Translations under genes and position numbers: made by a program
Notes under the pieces: model-generated
What the model was told of the DNA's origin: nothing
The model's database searches: none
The model's input: the letters and a program-made list of their open reading frames with translations, nothing else
Shown: positions 41,578-55,531 of the stretch, piece by piece
How positions within the stretch are numbered: position 1 is the stretch's first letter
Layout of the letters: every line of letters begins with the position of its first letter
Assembly (NCBI RefSeq): GCF_050948215.1
Contig: NW_027488918.1
Span: 62,001-126,000, forward strand
Length of the DNA: 64,000 bases
Source: Halictus rubicundus
Lineage: Eukaryota; Arthropoda; Insecta; Hymenoptera; Halictidae
Reading direction: 5' to 3'

Positions 41578-43650
41578 CTATCGTATCCTATCCTCTATCC
41601 TGTCCTATCCTCTATCCTATCCTATCCTCTATCCTATCCTATCCTTTATCCTATCCTATCCTCTATCCTATCCTACCCTCTATCCTATCCTATCCTCTAT
41701 CCTATCCTATCCTCTATCCTATCCTCTCCTCTATCCTATCCTACCCTCTATCCTATCCTCTCCTCTATCCTATCCTATCCTCTATCCTATCCTATCCTAT
41801 CCTCTATCCGATCCTCTATCCTAGCCTATCCTCTATTATATCCTATCCTCTATCCTATCCTATCGTCTATCCTATCCTATCCTCTATCCTATCCTATCCT
41901 CTATCCTATCCTATCCTCTATCCTATCCTATCCTATCCTCTATCCTATCCTCTATCCTATACTCTATCCTACCCTCTATCCTATCCTCTATCCTATCCTA
42001 TCCTCTATCCTATCCTCTATAATATCGTTTACTCTATCATATCCTATCCTCTATCCTATAATATCATCTATCCTATTCTATCCTCTATCCTATCCTTTAT
42101 CCTATCCTATCCTCTATCCTATCCTATCGTCTATCCTATCCTATCCTCTATCCTATCCTATCCTCTATCCTATCGTATCCTCTATCGTATCCTATCCTCT
42201 ATCCTATCCTATCCTCTATCCTATCCTATCCTCTATCCTATCCTATCCTCTATCCTATCCTATCCTATCCTCTATCCTATCCTATCCTCTATCCTATCCT
42301 ATCCTCTATCCTATCCTCTCCTCTATCCAATCCTATCCTATATCCTATCCTTTCCTCTATCCTATCCAATCCTCTATCCTATCCTATCCTCTATCCTATC
42401 GTATCATCTATCGTATCCTATCCTCTATCCTATCCTATCCTCTATCCTATCCTATCCTCTATCCTATCCTCTATCCTATCCTATCCTCTATCCTATCCTC
42501 TATCCTATCCTATCCTCTATCCTATCGTATCATCTATCGTATCCTATCCTCTATCCTATCCTATCCTCTATCCTATCCTATCCTCTATCCTATCCTCTAT
42601 CCTATCCTATCCTCTATCCTATCCTCTATCCTATCCTATCCTCTATCCTATCCTCTATCCTATCCTATCCTCTATCCTATCCTATCGTCTATCCTATCCT
42701 ATCCTCTATCCTATCCTATCCTCTATCCTATCCTATACTCTATCCTATCGTATCCTCTATCGTATCCTATCCTCTATCCTATCCTATCCTCTTTCCTATC
42801 CTATCCTCTATCCTATCCTATCCTCTATACTATCCTATCCTCTATCCTATCCTATCCTCTTTCCTATCCTATCCTCTATCCTATCCTATCCTCTATCCTA
42901 TCCTATCCTCTATCCTATCCTCTATCCTATCCTATCCTCTATCCTATCCTCTATCCTATCCTATCCTCTATCCTATCCTATCCTCTATCCTATCCTCTAT
43001 CCTATCCTCTATCCTATCCTATCGTCTATCCTATCCTATCCTCTATCCTATCCTATCCTCTATCCTATCCTATCGTCTATCCTATCCTATCCTCTATCCT
43101 ATCCTATCCTCTATCCTATCCTATCCTCTATCCTATCCTATCCTCTATCCGATCCTCTATCCTATCCTATCCTGTATCCTGTCCTATCCTCTATCCTATC
43201 CTCTATAATATCGTTTACTCTATCATATCCTATCCTCTTTCCTATCCTATCCTCTATCCTATCCTATCCTCTATCCTATCCTATCCTCTATATTATCCTA
43301 TCCTCTATCCTCTATCCTCTATCCTCTATCCTCTATCCTCTATCCTATCATATCCTCTATCCTCTATCCTCTATCCTATCCTATCCTATCCTCTATCCTA
43401 TCCTATCCTCTATCCTATCCTATCCTCTATCCTATCCTATCCTCTATCCTATCCTATCCTCTATCCTATCCTATCCTATCCTCTATCCTATCCTATCCTC
43501 TATCCTATCCTATCCTCTATCCTATCCTCTATCCTATCCTATCCTCTATCCTATCCTATCCTCTATCCTATCCTATCCTCTATCCTATCCTATCCTCTAT
43601 CCTATCCTATCCTCTATCCGATCCTCTATCCTATCCTATCCTGTATCCTG
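41578..43650 (+). repeat. Domain 6 unit b (+2737 bp from unit a, truncated)
   Basis: Matches unit a at +2737 bp (39285/42022, 40471/43208). The module expected at 43,677 is missing, and the sequence instead jumps back to TATACTCTATCCTACCC, so the right end is deleted. Confidence 0.8.
43302..43343 (+). repeat. Heptamer array, 6 copies
   Basis: Same context and the same 94-bp spacing from its module (43208) as the array at 40565. It is followed by a CATATCC variant not seen in the paralogues. Confidence 0.9.
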
Positions 43651-46170
43651 TCCTATCCTCTATCCTATCCTCTATCCTATACTCTATCCTACCCTCTATC
43701 CTATCCTCTATCCTATCCTATCCTCTATCCTATCCTCTATAATATCGTTTACTCTATCATATCCTATCCTCTATCCTATAATATCATCTATCCTATTCTA
43801 TCCTCTATCCTATCCTTTATCCTATCCTATCCTCTATCCTATCCTATCGTCTATCCTATCCTATCCTCTATCCTATCCTATCCTCTATCCTATCGTATCC
43901 TCTATCGTATCCTATCCTCTATCCTATCCTATCCTCTATCCTATCCTATCCTCTATCCTATCCTATCCTCTATCCTATCCTATCCTATCCTCTATCCTAT
44001 CCTATCCTCTATCCTATCCTATCCTCTATCCTATCCTCTCCTCTATCCAATCCTATCCTATATCCTATCCTTTCCTCTATCCTATCCAATCCTCTATCCT
44101 ATCCTATCCTCTATCCTATCGTATCATCTATCGTATCCTATCCTCTATCCTATCCTATCCTCTATCCTATCCTATCCTCTATCCTATCCTCTATCCTATC
44201 CTATCCTCTATCCTATCCTCTATCCTATCCTATCCTCTATCCTATCGTATCATCTATCGTATCCTATCCTCTATCCTATCCTATCCTCTATCCTATCCTA
44301 TCCTCTATCCTATCCTCTATCCTATCCTATCCTCTATCCTATCCTCTATCCTATCCTATCCTCTATCCTATCCTCTATCCTATCCTATCCTCTATCCTAT
44401 CCTATCGTCTATCCTATCCTATCCTCTATCCTATCCTATCCTCTATCCTATCCTATACTCTATCCTATCGTATCCTCTATCGTATCCTATCCTCTATCCT
44501 ATCCTATCCTCTTTCCTATCCTATCCTCTATCCTATCCTATCCTCTATACTATCCTATCCTCTATCCTATCCTATCCTCTTTCCTATCCTATCCTCTATC
44601 CTATCCTATCCTCTATCCTATCCTATCCTCTATCCTATCCTCTATCCTATCCTATCCTCTATCCTATCCTCTATCCTATCCTATCCTCTATCCTATCCTA
44701 TCCTCTATCCTATCCTCTATCCTATCCTCTATCCTATCCTATCGTCTATCCTATCCTATCCTCTATCCTATCCTATCCTCTATCCTATCCTATCGTCTAT
44801 CCTATCCTATCCTCTATCCTATCCTATCCTCTATCCTATCCTATCGTCTATCCTATCCTATCCTCTATCCTATCCTATCCTCTATCCTATCCTATACTCT
44901 ATCCTATCGTATCCTCTATCGTATCCTATCCTCTATCCTATCCTATCCTCTTTCCTATCCTATCCTCTATCCTATCCTATCCTCTATACTATCCTATCCT
45001 CTATCCTATCCTATCCTCTTTCCTATCCTATCCTCTATCCTATCCTATCCTCTATCCTATCCTATCCTCTATCCTATCCTCTATCCTATCCTATCCTCTA
45101 TCCTATCCTCTATCCTATCCTATCCTCTATCCTATCCTATCCTCTATATTATCCTATCCTCTATCCTCTATCCTCTATCCTCTATCCTCTATCCTCTATC
45201 CTATCCTATCCTCTATCCTCTATCCTCTATCCTATCCTATCCTATCCTCTATCCTATCCTATCCTCTATCCTATCCTATCCTCTATCCTATCCTATCCTC
45301 TATCCTATCCTATCCTCTATCCTATCCTATCCTATCCTCTATCCTATCCTATCCTCTATCCTATCCTATCCTCTATCCTATCCTCTATCCTATCCTATCC
45401 TCTATCCTATCCTATCCTCTATCCTATCCTATCCTCTATCCTATCCTATCCTCTATCCTATCCTATCCTCTATCCGATCCTCTATCCTATCCTATCCTGT
45501 ATCCTGTCCTATCCTCTATCCTATCCTCTATAATATCGTTTACTCTATCATATCCTTTCCTCTATCCTATAATATCATCTATCCTATTCTATCCTCTATC
45601 CTATCGTCTATCATATCCAATCCTCTATCGCATCCTCCATCCTATCGTATCCTCTATCCTATCCTATCCTTTATCCTATCCTCTATCCTATCCTATCCTT
45701 TATCCTATCCTCTCCTCTATCCAATCCTATCCTATATCCTATCCTTTCCTCTATCCTATCCAATCCTCTATCCTATCCTATCCTCTATCCTATCGTATCA
45801 TCTATCGTATCCTATCCTCTATCCTATCCTATCCTCTATCCTATCCTATCCTCTATCCTATCCTATCCTCTATCCGATCCTCTCCTCTATCCAATCCTAT
45901 CCTATATCCTATCCTTTCCTCTATCCTATCCAATCCTCTATCCTATCCTATCCTCTATCCTATCGTATCATCTATCGTATCCTATCCTCTATCCTATCCT
46001 ATCCTCTATCCTATCCTCTATCCTATCCTCTCCTCTATCCAATCCTATCCTCTATCCTATCCTATCCTCTATCCTATCCTATCCTCTATCCTATCCTATC
46101 CTCTATCCTATCCTATCCTCTATCCTATCCTATCCTCTATCCTATCCTATCCTCTATCCTATCCTATCCT
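43651..46170 (+). repeat. Domain 6 unit c (lacks the left part)
   Basis: Resumes at the point equivalent to 41,931 (offset 1720 bp; module 42022/43742). It repeats the TATACTCTATCCTATCG to CCTCTTTCC stretch twice, near 44,455 and 44,890. The right part matches units a and d (40940/45533/48270). It has the six-heptamer array at 45158 but no module 94 bp before it, unlike the other copies. Confidence 0.75.
45158..45199 (+). repeat. Heptamer array, 6 copies
   Basis: Preceded by CTATATTATCCTAT like the arrays at 40565, 43302 and 47895, but without the module 94 bp upstream. Confidence 0.9.
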
Positions 46171-48593
46171 CTATCGTATCCTATCCTCTATCCTGTCCTA
46201 TCCTCTATCCTATCCTATCCTCTATCCTATCCTATCCTTTATCCTATCCTATCCTCTATCCTATCCTACCCTCTATCCTATCCTATCCTCTATCCTATCC
46301 TATCCTCTATCCTATCCTCTCCTCTATCCTATCCTACCCTCTATCCTATCCTCTCCTCTATCCTATCCTATCCTCTATCCTATCCTATCCTATCCTCTAT
46401 CCGATCCTCTATCCTAGCCTATCCTCTATTATATCCTATCCTCTATCCTATCCTATCGTCTATCCTATCCTATCCTCTATCCTATCCTATCCTCTATCCT
46501 ATCCTATCCTCTATCCTATCCTATCCTATCCTCTATCCTATCCTCTATCCTATACTCTATCCTACCCTCTATCCTATCCTCTATCCTATCCTATCCTCTA
46601 TCCTATCCTCTATAATATCGTTTACTCTATCATATCCTATCCTCTATCCTATAATATCATCTATCCTATTCTATCCTCTATCCTATCCTTTATCCTATCC
46701 TATCCTCTATCCTATCCTATCGTCTATCCTATCCTATCCTCTATCCTATCCTATCCTCTATCCTATCGTATCCTCTATCGTATCCTATCCTCTATCCTAT
46801 CCTATCCTCTATCCTATCCTATCCTCTATCCTATCCTATCCTCTATCCTATCCTATCCTATCCTCTATCCTATCCTATCCTCTATCCTATCCTATCCTCT
46901 ATCCTATCCTCTCCTCTATCCAATCCTATCCTATATCCTATCCTTTCCTCTATCCTATCCAATCCTCTATCCTATCCTATCCTCTATCCTATCGTATCAT
47001 CTATCGTATCCTATCCTCTATCCTATCCTATCCTCTATCCTATCCTATCCTCTATCCTATCCTCTATCCTATCCTATCCTCTATCCTATCCTCTATCCTA
47101 TCCTATCCTCTATCCTATCGTATCATCTATCGTATCCTATCCTCTATCCTATCCTATCCTCTATCCTATCCTATCCTCTATCCTATCCTCTATCCTATCC
47201 TATCCTCTATCCTATCCTCTATCCTATCCTATCCTCTATCCTATCCTCTATCCTATCCTATCCTCTATCCTATCCTATCGTCTATCCTATCCTATCCTCT
47301 ATCCTATCCTATCCTCTATCCTATCCTATACTCTATCCTATCGTATCCTCTATCGTATCCTATCCTCTATCCTATCCTATCCTCTTTCCTATCCTATCCT
47401 CTATCCTATCCTATCCTCTATACTATCCTATCCTCTATCCTATCCTATCCTCTTTCCTATCCTATCCTCTATCCTATCCTATCCTCTATCCTATCCTATC
47501 CTCTATCCTATCCTCTATCCTATCCTATCCTCTATCCTATCCTCTATCCTATCCTATCCTCTATCCTATCCTATCCTCTATCCTATCCTCTATCCTATCC
47601 TCTATCCTATCCTATCGTCTATCCTATCCTATCCTCTATCCTATCCTATCCTCTATCCTATCCTATCGTCTATCCTATCCTATCCTCTATCCTATCCTAT
47701 CCTCTATCCTATCCTATCCTCTATCCTATCCTATCCTCTATCCGATCCTCTATCCTATCCTATCCTGTATCCTGTCCTATCCTCTATCCTATCCTCTATA
47801 ATATCGTTTACTCTATCATATCCTATCCTCTTTCCTATCCTATCCTCTATCCTATCCTATCCTCTATCCTATCCTATCCTCTATATTATCCTATCCTCTA
47901 TCCTCTATCCTCTATCCTCTATCCTCTATCCTCTATCCTATCCTATCCTCTATCCTCTATCCTCTATCCTATCCTATCCTATCCTCTATCCTATCCTATC
48001 CTCTATCCTATCCTATCCTCTATCCTATCCTATCCTCTATCCTATCCTATCCTCTATCCTATCCTATCCTATCCTCTATCCTATCCTATCCTCTATCCTA
48101 TCCTATCCTCTATCCTATCCTCTATCCTATCCTATCCTCTATCCTATCCTATCCTCTATCCTATCCTATCCTCTATCCTATCCTATCCTCTATCCTATCC
48201 TATCCTCTATCCGATCCTCTATCCTATCCTATCCTGTATCCTGTCCTATCCTCTATCCTATCCTCTATAATATCGTTTACTCTATCATATCCTTTCCTCT
48301 ATCCTATAATATCATCTATCCTATTCTATCCTCTATCCTATCGTCTATCATATCCAATCCTCTATCGCATCCTCCATCCTATCGTATCCTCTATCCTATC
48401 CTATCCTTTATCCTATCCTCTATCCTATCCTATCCTTTATCCTATCCTCTCCTCTATCCAATCCTATCCTATATCCTATCCTTTCCTCTATCCTATCCAA
48501 TCCTCTATCCTATCCTATCCTCTATCCTATCGTATCATCTATCGTATCCTATCCTCTATCCTATCCTATCCTCTATCCTATCCTATCCTCTAT
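46171..48593 (+). repeat. Domain 6 unit d
   Basis: Near-identical to unit a at +7330 bp and to unit b at +4593 bp. It continues to CCGATCCTCTCC at 48594 and then into the heptamer-rich domain. Confidence 0.85.
47895..47936 (+). repeat. Heptamer array, 6 copies
   Basis: Exactly 7330 bp after the array at 40565 and 94 bp after the module at 47801. Confidence 0.9.
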
Positions 48594-49124
48594 CCGATCC
48601 TCTCCTCTATCCAATCCTATCCTATATCCTATCCTTTCCTCTATCCTATCCAATCCTCTATCCTATCCTATCCTCTATCCTATCGTATCATCTATCGTAT
48701 CCTATCCTCTATCCTATCCTATCCTCTATCCTATCCTATCCTCTATCCTATCCTCTATCCTATCCTATCCTCTATCCTATCCTCTATCCTATCCTATCCT
48801 CTATCCTATCCTCTATCCTATCCTCTATCCTATCCTATCCTCTATCCTATCCTATCGTCTATCCTATCCTATCCTCTATCCTATCCTATCCTCTATCCTA
48901 TCCTATACTCTATCCTATCGTATCCTCTATCGTATCCTCTATCGTATCCTATCCTCTATCCTATCCTATCCTCTTTCCTATCCTATCCTCTATCCTATCC
49001 TATCCTCTATACTATCCTATCCTCTATCCTATCCTATCCTCTTTCCTATCCTATCCTCTATCCTATCCTATCCTCTATCCTATCCTCTATCCTATCCTCT
49101 ATCCTATCCTCTATCCTATCCTAT

Positions 49125-49222
49125 CCTCTATCCTCTATCCTCTATCCTCTATCCTCTATCCTCTATCCTCTATCCTCTATCCTCTATCCTCTATCCTCTA
49201 TCCTCTATCCTCTATCCTCTAT
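49125..49222 (+). repeat. Heptamer array, 14 copies
   Basis: A 98-bp perfect run. A rare CTCTCTCC variant starts 80 bp after its end, identifying it as a paralogue of the arrays ending at 50412, 53015 and 55531. Confidence 0.95.
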
Positions 49223-50321
49223 CCTATCCTATCCTCTATCCTATCCTATCCTCTATCCTATCCTATCCTCTATCCTATCCTATCCTCTATCCTATCCTAT
49301 CCTCTCTCCTATCCTATCCTCTATCCTATCCTATCCTCTATCCTATCCTATCCTCTATCCTATCCTATCCTCTATCCTATCCTATCCTCTATCCTATCCT
49401 ATCCTCTATCCTATCCTATCCTCTATCCTATCCTATCCTCTATCCTATCCTATCCTCTATCCTATCCTATCCTCTATCCTATCCTATCCTCTATCCTATC
49501 CTATCCTCTATCCTATCCTATCCTCTATCCTATCCTATCCTCTATCCGATCCTCTATCCTATCCTATCCTGTATCCTGTCCTATCCTCTATCCTATCCTC
49601 TATAATATCGTTTACTCTATCATATCCTTTCCTCTATCCTATAATATCATCTATCCTATTCTATCCTCTATCCTATCGTCTATCATATCCAATCCTCTAT
49701 CGCATCCTCCATCCTATCGTATCCTCTATCCTATCCTATCCTTTATCCTATCCTCTATCCTATCCTATCCTTTATCCTATCCTCTCCTCTATCCAATCCT
49801 ATCCTATATCCTATCCTTTCCTCTATCCTATCCAATCCTCTATCCTATCCTATCCTCTATCCTATCGTATCATCTATCGTATCCTATCCTCTATCCTATC
49901 CTATCCTCTATCCTATCCTATCCTCTATCCTATCCTATCCTCTATCCGATCCTCTCCTCTATCCAATCCTATCCTATATCCTATCCTTTCCTCTATCCTA
50001 TCCAATCCTCTATCCTATCCTATCCTCTATCCTATCGTATCATCTATCGTATCCTATCCTCTATCCTATCCTATCCTCTATCCTATCCTCTATCCTATCC
50101 TATCCTCTATCCTATCCTCTATCCTATCCTATCCTCTATCCTATCCTCTATCCTATCCTATCCTCTATCCTATCCTATCGTCTATCCTATCCTATCCTCT
50201 ATACTATCCTATCCTCTATCCTATCCTATCCTCTTTCCTATCCTATCCTCTATCCTATCCTATCCTCTATCCTATCCTATCCTCTATCCTATCCTCTATC
50301 CTATCCTCTATCCTATCCTAT

Positions 50322-50412
50322 CCTCTATCCTCTATCCTCTATCCTCTATCCTCTATCCTCTATCCTCTATCCTCTATCCTCTATCCTCTATCCTCTATCC
50401 TCTATCCTCTAT
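50322..50412 (+). repeat. Heptamer array, 13 copies
   Basis: A 91-bp perfect run with the CTCTCTCC mark 80 bp after its end. Confidence 0.95.
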
Positions 50413-51092
50413 CCTATCCTATCCTCTATCCTATCCTATCCTCTATCCTATCCTATCCTCTATCCTATCCTATCCTCTATCCTATCCTATCCTCTCTCCT
50501 ATCCTATCCTCTATCCTATCCTATCCTCTATCCTATCCTATCCTCTATCCTATCCTATCCTCTATCCTATCCTATCCTCTATCCTATCCTATCCTCTATC
50601 CTATCCTATCCTCTATCCTATCCTATCCTCTATCCTATCCTATCCTCTATCCTATCCTATCCTCTATCCTATCCTATCCTCTATCCTATCCTATCCTCTA
50701 TCCTATCCTATCCTCTATCCTATCCTATCCTCTATCCTATCCTATCCTCTATCCTATCCTATCCTCTATCCTATCCTATCCTCTATCCTATCCTATCCTC
50801 TATCCGATCCTCTATCCTATCCTATCCTCTATCCTATCCTATCCCCTATCCTATCCTATCCTGTATCCTGTCCTATCCTCTATCCTATCCTATCCTCTAT
50901 CCTATCCTTTCCTCTATCCTATCCAATCCTCTATCCTATCCTATCCTCTATCCTATCGTATCATCTATCGTATCCTATCCTCTATCCTATCCTATCCTCT
51001 ATCCTATCGTATCCTCTATCGTATCCTATCCTCTATCCTATCCTATCCTCTTTCCTATCCTATCCTCTATCCTATCCTATCCTCTATCCTAT

Positions 51093-51141
51093 CCTCTATC
51101 CTCTATCCTCTATCCTCTATCCTCTATCCTCTATCCTCTAT
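51093..51141 (+). repeat. Heptamer array, 7 copies
   Basis: A 49-bp run directly followed by CCTGTCC; the paralogue at 53645 has six units and the same right flank. Confidence 0.92.
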
Positions 51142-52910
51142 CCTGTCCTATCCTCTATCCTATCCTATCCTATCCTCTATCCTATCCTATCCTATCCTCT
51201 ATCCTATCCTATCCTCTATCCTATCGTATCCTCTATTCTATCCTATCCTCTATCCTATCCTATCCTCTATCCTATCCTATCCTCTATCCTATCCTATCCT
51301 CTATCCTATCCTCTCCTCTATGCAATCCTATCCTATATCCTATCCTTTCCTCTATCCTATCCTATCCTCTATCCTATCCTATCCTCTATCCTATCGTATC
51401 ATCTATCGTATCCTATCCTCTATCCTATCCTATCCTCTATCCTATCCTATCCTCTATCCTATCCTCTATCCTATCCTATCCTCTATCCTATCCTCTATCC
51501 TATCCTATCCTCTATCCTATCCCCTATCCTATCCTATCCTCTATCCTATCCTATCGTCTATCCTATCCTATCCTCTATCCTATCCTATCCTCTATCCTAT
51601 CCTATACTCTATCCTATCGTATCCTCTATCGTATCCTATCCTCTATCCTATCCTATCCTCTTTCCTATCCTATCCTCTATCCTATCCTATCCTCTATACT
51701 ATCCTATCCTCTATCCTATCCTATCCTCTTTCCTATCCTATCCTCTATCCTATCCTATCCTCTATCCTATCCTATCCTCTATCCGATCCTCTATCCTATC
51801 CTATCCTGTATCCTGTCCTATCCTCTATCCTATCCTATCCTGTATCCTGTCCTATCCTCTATCCTATCCTCTATAATATCGTTTACTCTATCATATCCTA
51901 TCCTCTATCCTATAATATCATCTATCCTATTCTATCCTCTATCCTATCGTCTATCATATCCAATCCTCTATCGCATCCTCCATCCTATCATATCCTCTAT
52001 CCTATCCTATCCTCTATCCTATCCTCTCCTCTATCCAATCCTATCCTATATCCTATCCTTTCCTCTATCCTATCCAATCCTCTATCCTATCCTATCCTCT
52101 ATCCTATCCTATCCTCTATCGTATCCTATCCACTATCCTATCCTATCCCCTATCCTATCCGATCCTCTATCCTATCCTATCCTGTATCCTGTCCTATCCT
52201 CTATCCTATCCTATCCTCTATCCTATCCTTTCCTCTATCCTATCCAATCCTCTATCCTATCCTATCCTCTATCCTATCGTATCATCTATCGTATCCTATC
52301 CTCTATCCTATCCTATCCTCTATCCTATCCTATCCTCTATCCTATCCTCTATCCTATCCTATCCTCTATCCTATCCTATCCTCTATCCTATCCTCTATCC
52401 TATCCTATCCTCTATCCTATCCTATCGTCTATCCTATCCTATCCTCTATCCTATCCAATCCTCTATCCTATCCTATACTCTATCCTATCGTATCCTCTAT
52501 CGTATCCTATCCTCTATCCTATCCTATCCTCTATCCTATCCTATCCTCTATCCTATCCTCTATCCTATCCTATCCTCTATCCTATCCTCTATCCTATCCT
52601 ATCCTCTATCCTATCCTCTATCCTATCCTATCCTCTATCCTATCCTATCGTCTATCCTATCCTATCCTCTATCCTATCCTATCCTCTATCCTATCCTATA
52701 CTCTATCCTATCGTATCCTCTATCGTATCCTATCCTCTATCCTATCCTATCCTCTTTCCTATCCTATCCTCTATCCTATCCTATCCTCTATACTATCCTA
52801 TCCTCTATCCTATCCTATCCTCTTTCCTATCCTATCCTCTATCCTATCCTATCCTCTATCCTATCCTATCCTCTATCCTATCCTCTATCCTATCCTCTAT
52901 CCTATCCTAT

Positions 52911-53015
52911 CCTCTATCCTCTATCCTCTATCCTCTATCCTCTATCCTCTATCCTCTATCCTCTATCCTCTATCCTCTATCCTCTATCCTCTATCCTCTA
53001 TCCTCTATCCTCTAT
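52911..53015 (+). repeat. Heptamer array, 15 copies
   Basis: A 105-bp perfect run with the CTCTCTCC mark 80 bp after its end. Confidence 0.95.
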
Positions 53016-53644
53016 CCTATCCTATCCTCTATCCTATCCTATCCTCTATCCTATCCTATCCTCTATCCTATCCTATCCTCTATCCTATCCTATCCTCTCT
53101 CCTATCCTATCCTCTATCCTATCCTATCCTCTATCCTATCCTATCCTCTATCCTATCCTATCCTCTATCCTATCCTATCCTCTATCCTATCCTATCCTCT
53201 ATCCTATCCTATCCTCTATCCTATCCTATCCTCTATCCTATCCTATCCTCTATCCTATCCTATCCTCTATCCTATCCTATCCTCTATCCTATCCTATCCT
53301 CTATCCTATCCTATCCTCTATCCTATCCTATCCTCTATCCTATCCTATCCTCTATCCGATCCTCTATCCTATCCTATCCTCTATCCTATCCTATCCCCTA
53401 TCCTATCCTATCCTGTATCCTGTCCTATCCTCTATCCTATCCTATCCTCTATCCTATCCTTTCCTCTATCCTATCCAATCCTCTATCCTATCCTATCCTC
53501 TATCCTATCGTATCATCTATCGTATCCTATCCTCTATCCTATCCTATCCTCTATCCTATCGTATCCTCTATCGTATCCTATCCTCTATCCTATCCTATCC
53601 TCTTTCCTATCCTATCCTCTATCCTATCCTATCCTCTATCCTAT

Positions 53645-53686
53645 CCTCTATCCTCTATCCTCTATCCTCTATCCTCTATCCTCTAT
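53645..53686 (+). repeat. Heptamer array, 6 copies
   Basis: A 42-bp run directly followed by CCTGTCC, paralogous to 51093-51141. The surrounding unit (CCTCTCCTCTATGCAATCC at 51310 versus the TACAATCC form at 53872) is offset about 2.56 kb. Confidence 0.92.
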
Positions 53687-55426
53687 CCTGTCCTATCCTC
53701 TATCCTATCCTATCCTATCCTCTATCCTATCCTATCCTATCCTCTATCCTATCCTATCCTCTATCCTATCGTATCCTCTATCCTATCCTATCCTCTATCC
53801 TATCCTATCCTCTATCCTATCCTATCCTCTATCCTATCCTATCCTCTATCCTATCCTATCCTCTATCCTATCCTCTCCTCTATACAATCCTATCCTATAT
53901 CCTATCCTTTCCTCTATCCTATCCTATCCTCTATCCTATCCTATCCTCTATCCTATCGTATCATCTATCGTATCCTATCCTCTATCCTATCCTATCCTCT
54001 ATCCTATCCTATCCTCTATCCTATCCTCTATCCTATCCTATCCTCTATCCTATCCCCTATCCTATCCTATCCTCTATCCTATCCTATCGTCTATCCTATC
54101 CTATCCTCTATCCTATCCTATCCTCTATCCTATCCTATACTCTATCCTATCGTATCCTCTATCGTATCCTATCCTCTATCCTATCCTATCCTCTTTCCTA
54201 TCCTATCCTCTATCCTATCCTATCCTCTATACTATCCTATCCTCTATCCTATCCTATCCTCTTTCCTATCCTATCCTCTATCCTATCCTATCCTCTATCC
54301 TATCCTATCCTCTATCCGATCCTCTATCCTATCCTATCCTGTATCCTGTCCTATCCCCTATCCTATCCTATCCTGTATCCTGTCCTATCCTCTATCCTAT
54401 CCTCTATAATATCGTTTACTCTATCATATCCTATCCTCTATCCTATAATATCATCTATCCTATTCTATCCTCTATCCTATCGTCTATCATATCCAATCCT
54501 CTATCGCATCCTCCATCCTATCGTATCCTCTATCCTATCCTATCCTCTATCCTATCCTCTCCTCTATCCAATCCTATCCTATATCCTATCCTTTCCTCTA
54601 TCCTATCCAATCCTCTATCCTATCCTATCCTCTATCCTATCCTATCCTCTATCGTATCCTATCCACTATCCTATCCTATCCCCTATCCTATCCGATCCTC
54701 TATCCTATCCTATCCTGTATCCTGTCCTATCCTCTATCCTATCCTATCCTCTATCCTATCCTTTCCTCTATCCTATCCAATCCTCTATCCTATCCTATCC
54801 TCTATCCTATCGTATCATCTATCGTATCCTATCCTCTATCCTATCCTATCCTCTATCCTATCCTATCCTCTATCCTATCCTCTATCCTATCCTATCCTCT
54901 ATCCTATCCTCTATCCTATCCTATCCTCTATCCTATCCTATCGTCTATCCTATCCTATCCTCTATCCTATCCAATCCTCTATCCTATCCTATACTCTATC
55001 CTATCGTATCCTCTATCGTATCCTATCCTCTATCCTATCCTATCCTCTATCCTATCCTATCCTCTATCCTATCCTCTATCCTATCCTATCCTCTATCCTA
55101 TCCTCTATCCTATCCTATCCTCTATCCTATCCTCTATCCTATCCTATCCTCTATCCTATCCTATCGTCTATCCTATCCTATCCTCTATCCTATCCTATCC
55201 TCTATCCTATCCTATACTCTATCCTATCGTATCCTCTATCGTATCCTATCCTCTATCCTATCCTATCCTCTTTCCTATCCTATCCTCTATCCTATCCTAT
55301 CCTCTATACTATCCTATCCTCTATCCTATCCTATCCTCTTTCCTATCCTATCCCCTATCCTATCCTATCCTCTATCCTATCCTATCCTCTATCCTATCCT
55401 CTATCCTATCCTCTATCCTATCCTAT

Positions 55427-55531
55427 CCTCTATCCTCTATCCTCTATCCTCTATCCTCTATCCTCTATCCTCTATCCTCTATCCTCTATCCTCTATCCTC
55501 TATCCTCTATCCTCTATCCTCTATCCTCTAT
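55427..55531 (+). repeat. Heptamer array, 15 copies
   Basis: A 105-bp perfect run with the CTCTCTCC mark 80 bp after its end; the fourth member of that paralogue set. Confidence 0.95.

Larger units (their letters stand above)
38841..49124 (+). repeat. Domain 6: nested HORs with 2737, 4593 and 7330-bp offsets
   Basis: CTATCGTATCC followed by CCTGTCC begins units at 38841, 41578 and 46171. TATACTCTATCCTACCC recurs near 39221, 41958, 43678 and 46551, each 64 bp before an ATATCGTTTAC module. ABABB 29-mers are common, for example around 39,840-39,950. The CATATCCTTTCC version of the module is found at 40940, 45533, 48270 and 49605. Since 2737 + 4593 = 7330, the domain reads as repeated copying of one unit with deletion. 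Confidence 0.8.

Noticed and set aside
51320..54409. Open frame of 1029 codons starting in CTATGCAATCC
   Set aside because: The ATG is a single variant in a repeat copy whose paralogue near 53,880 reads TACAATCC; no coding signal.
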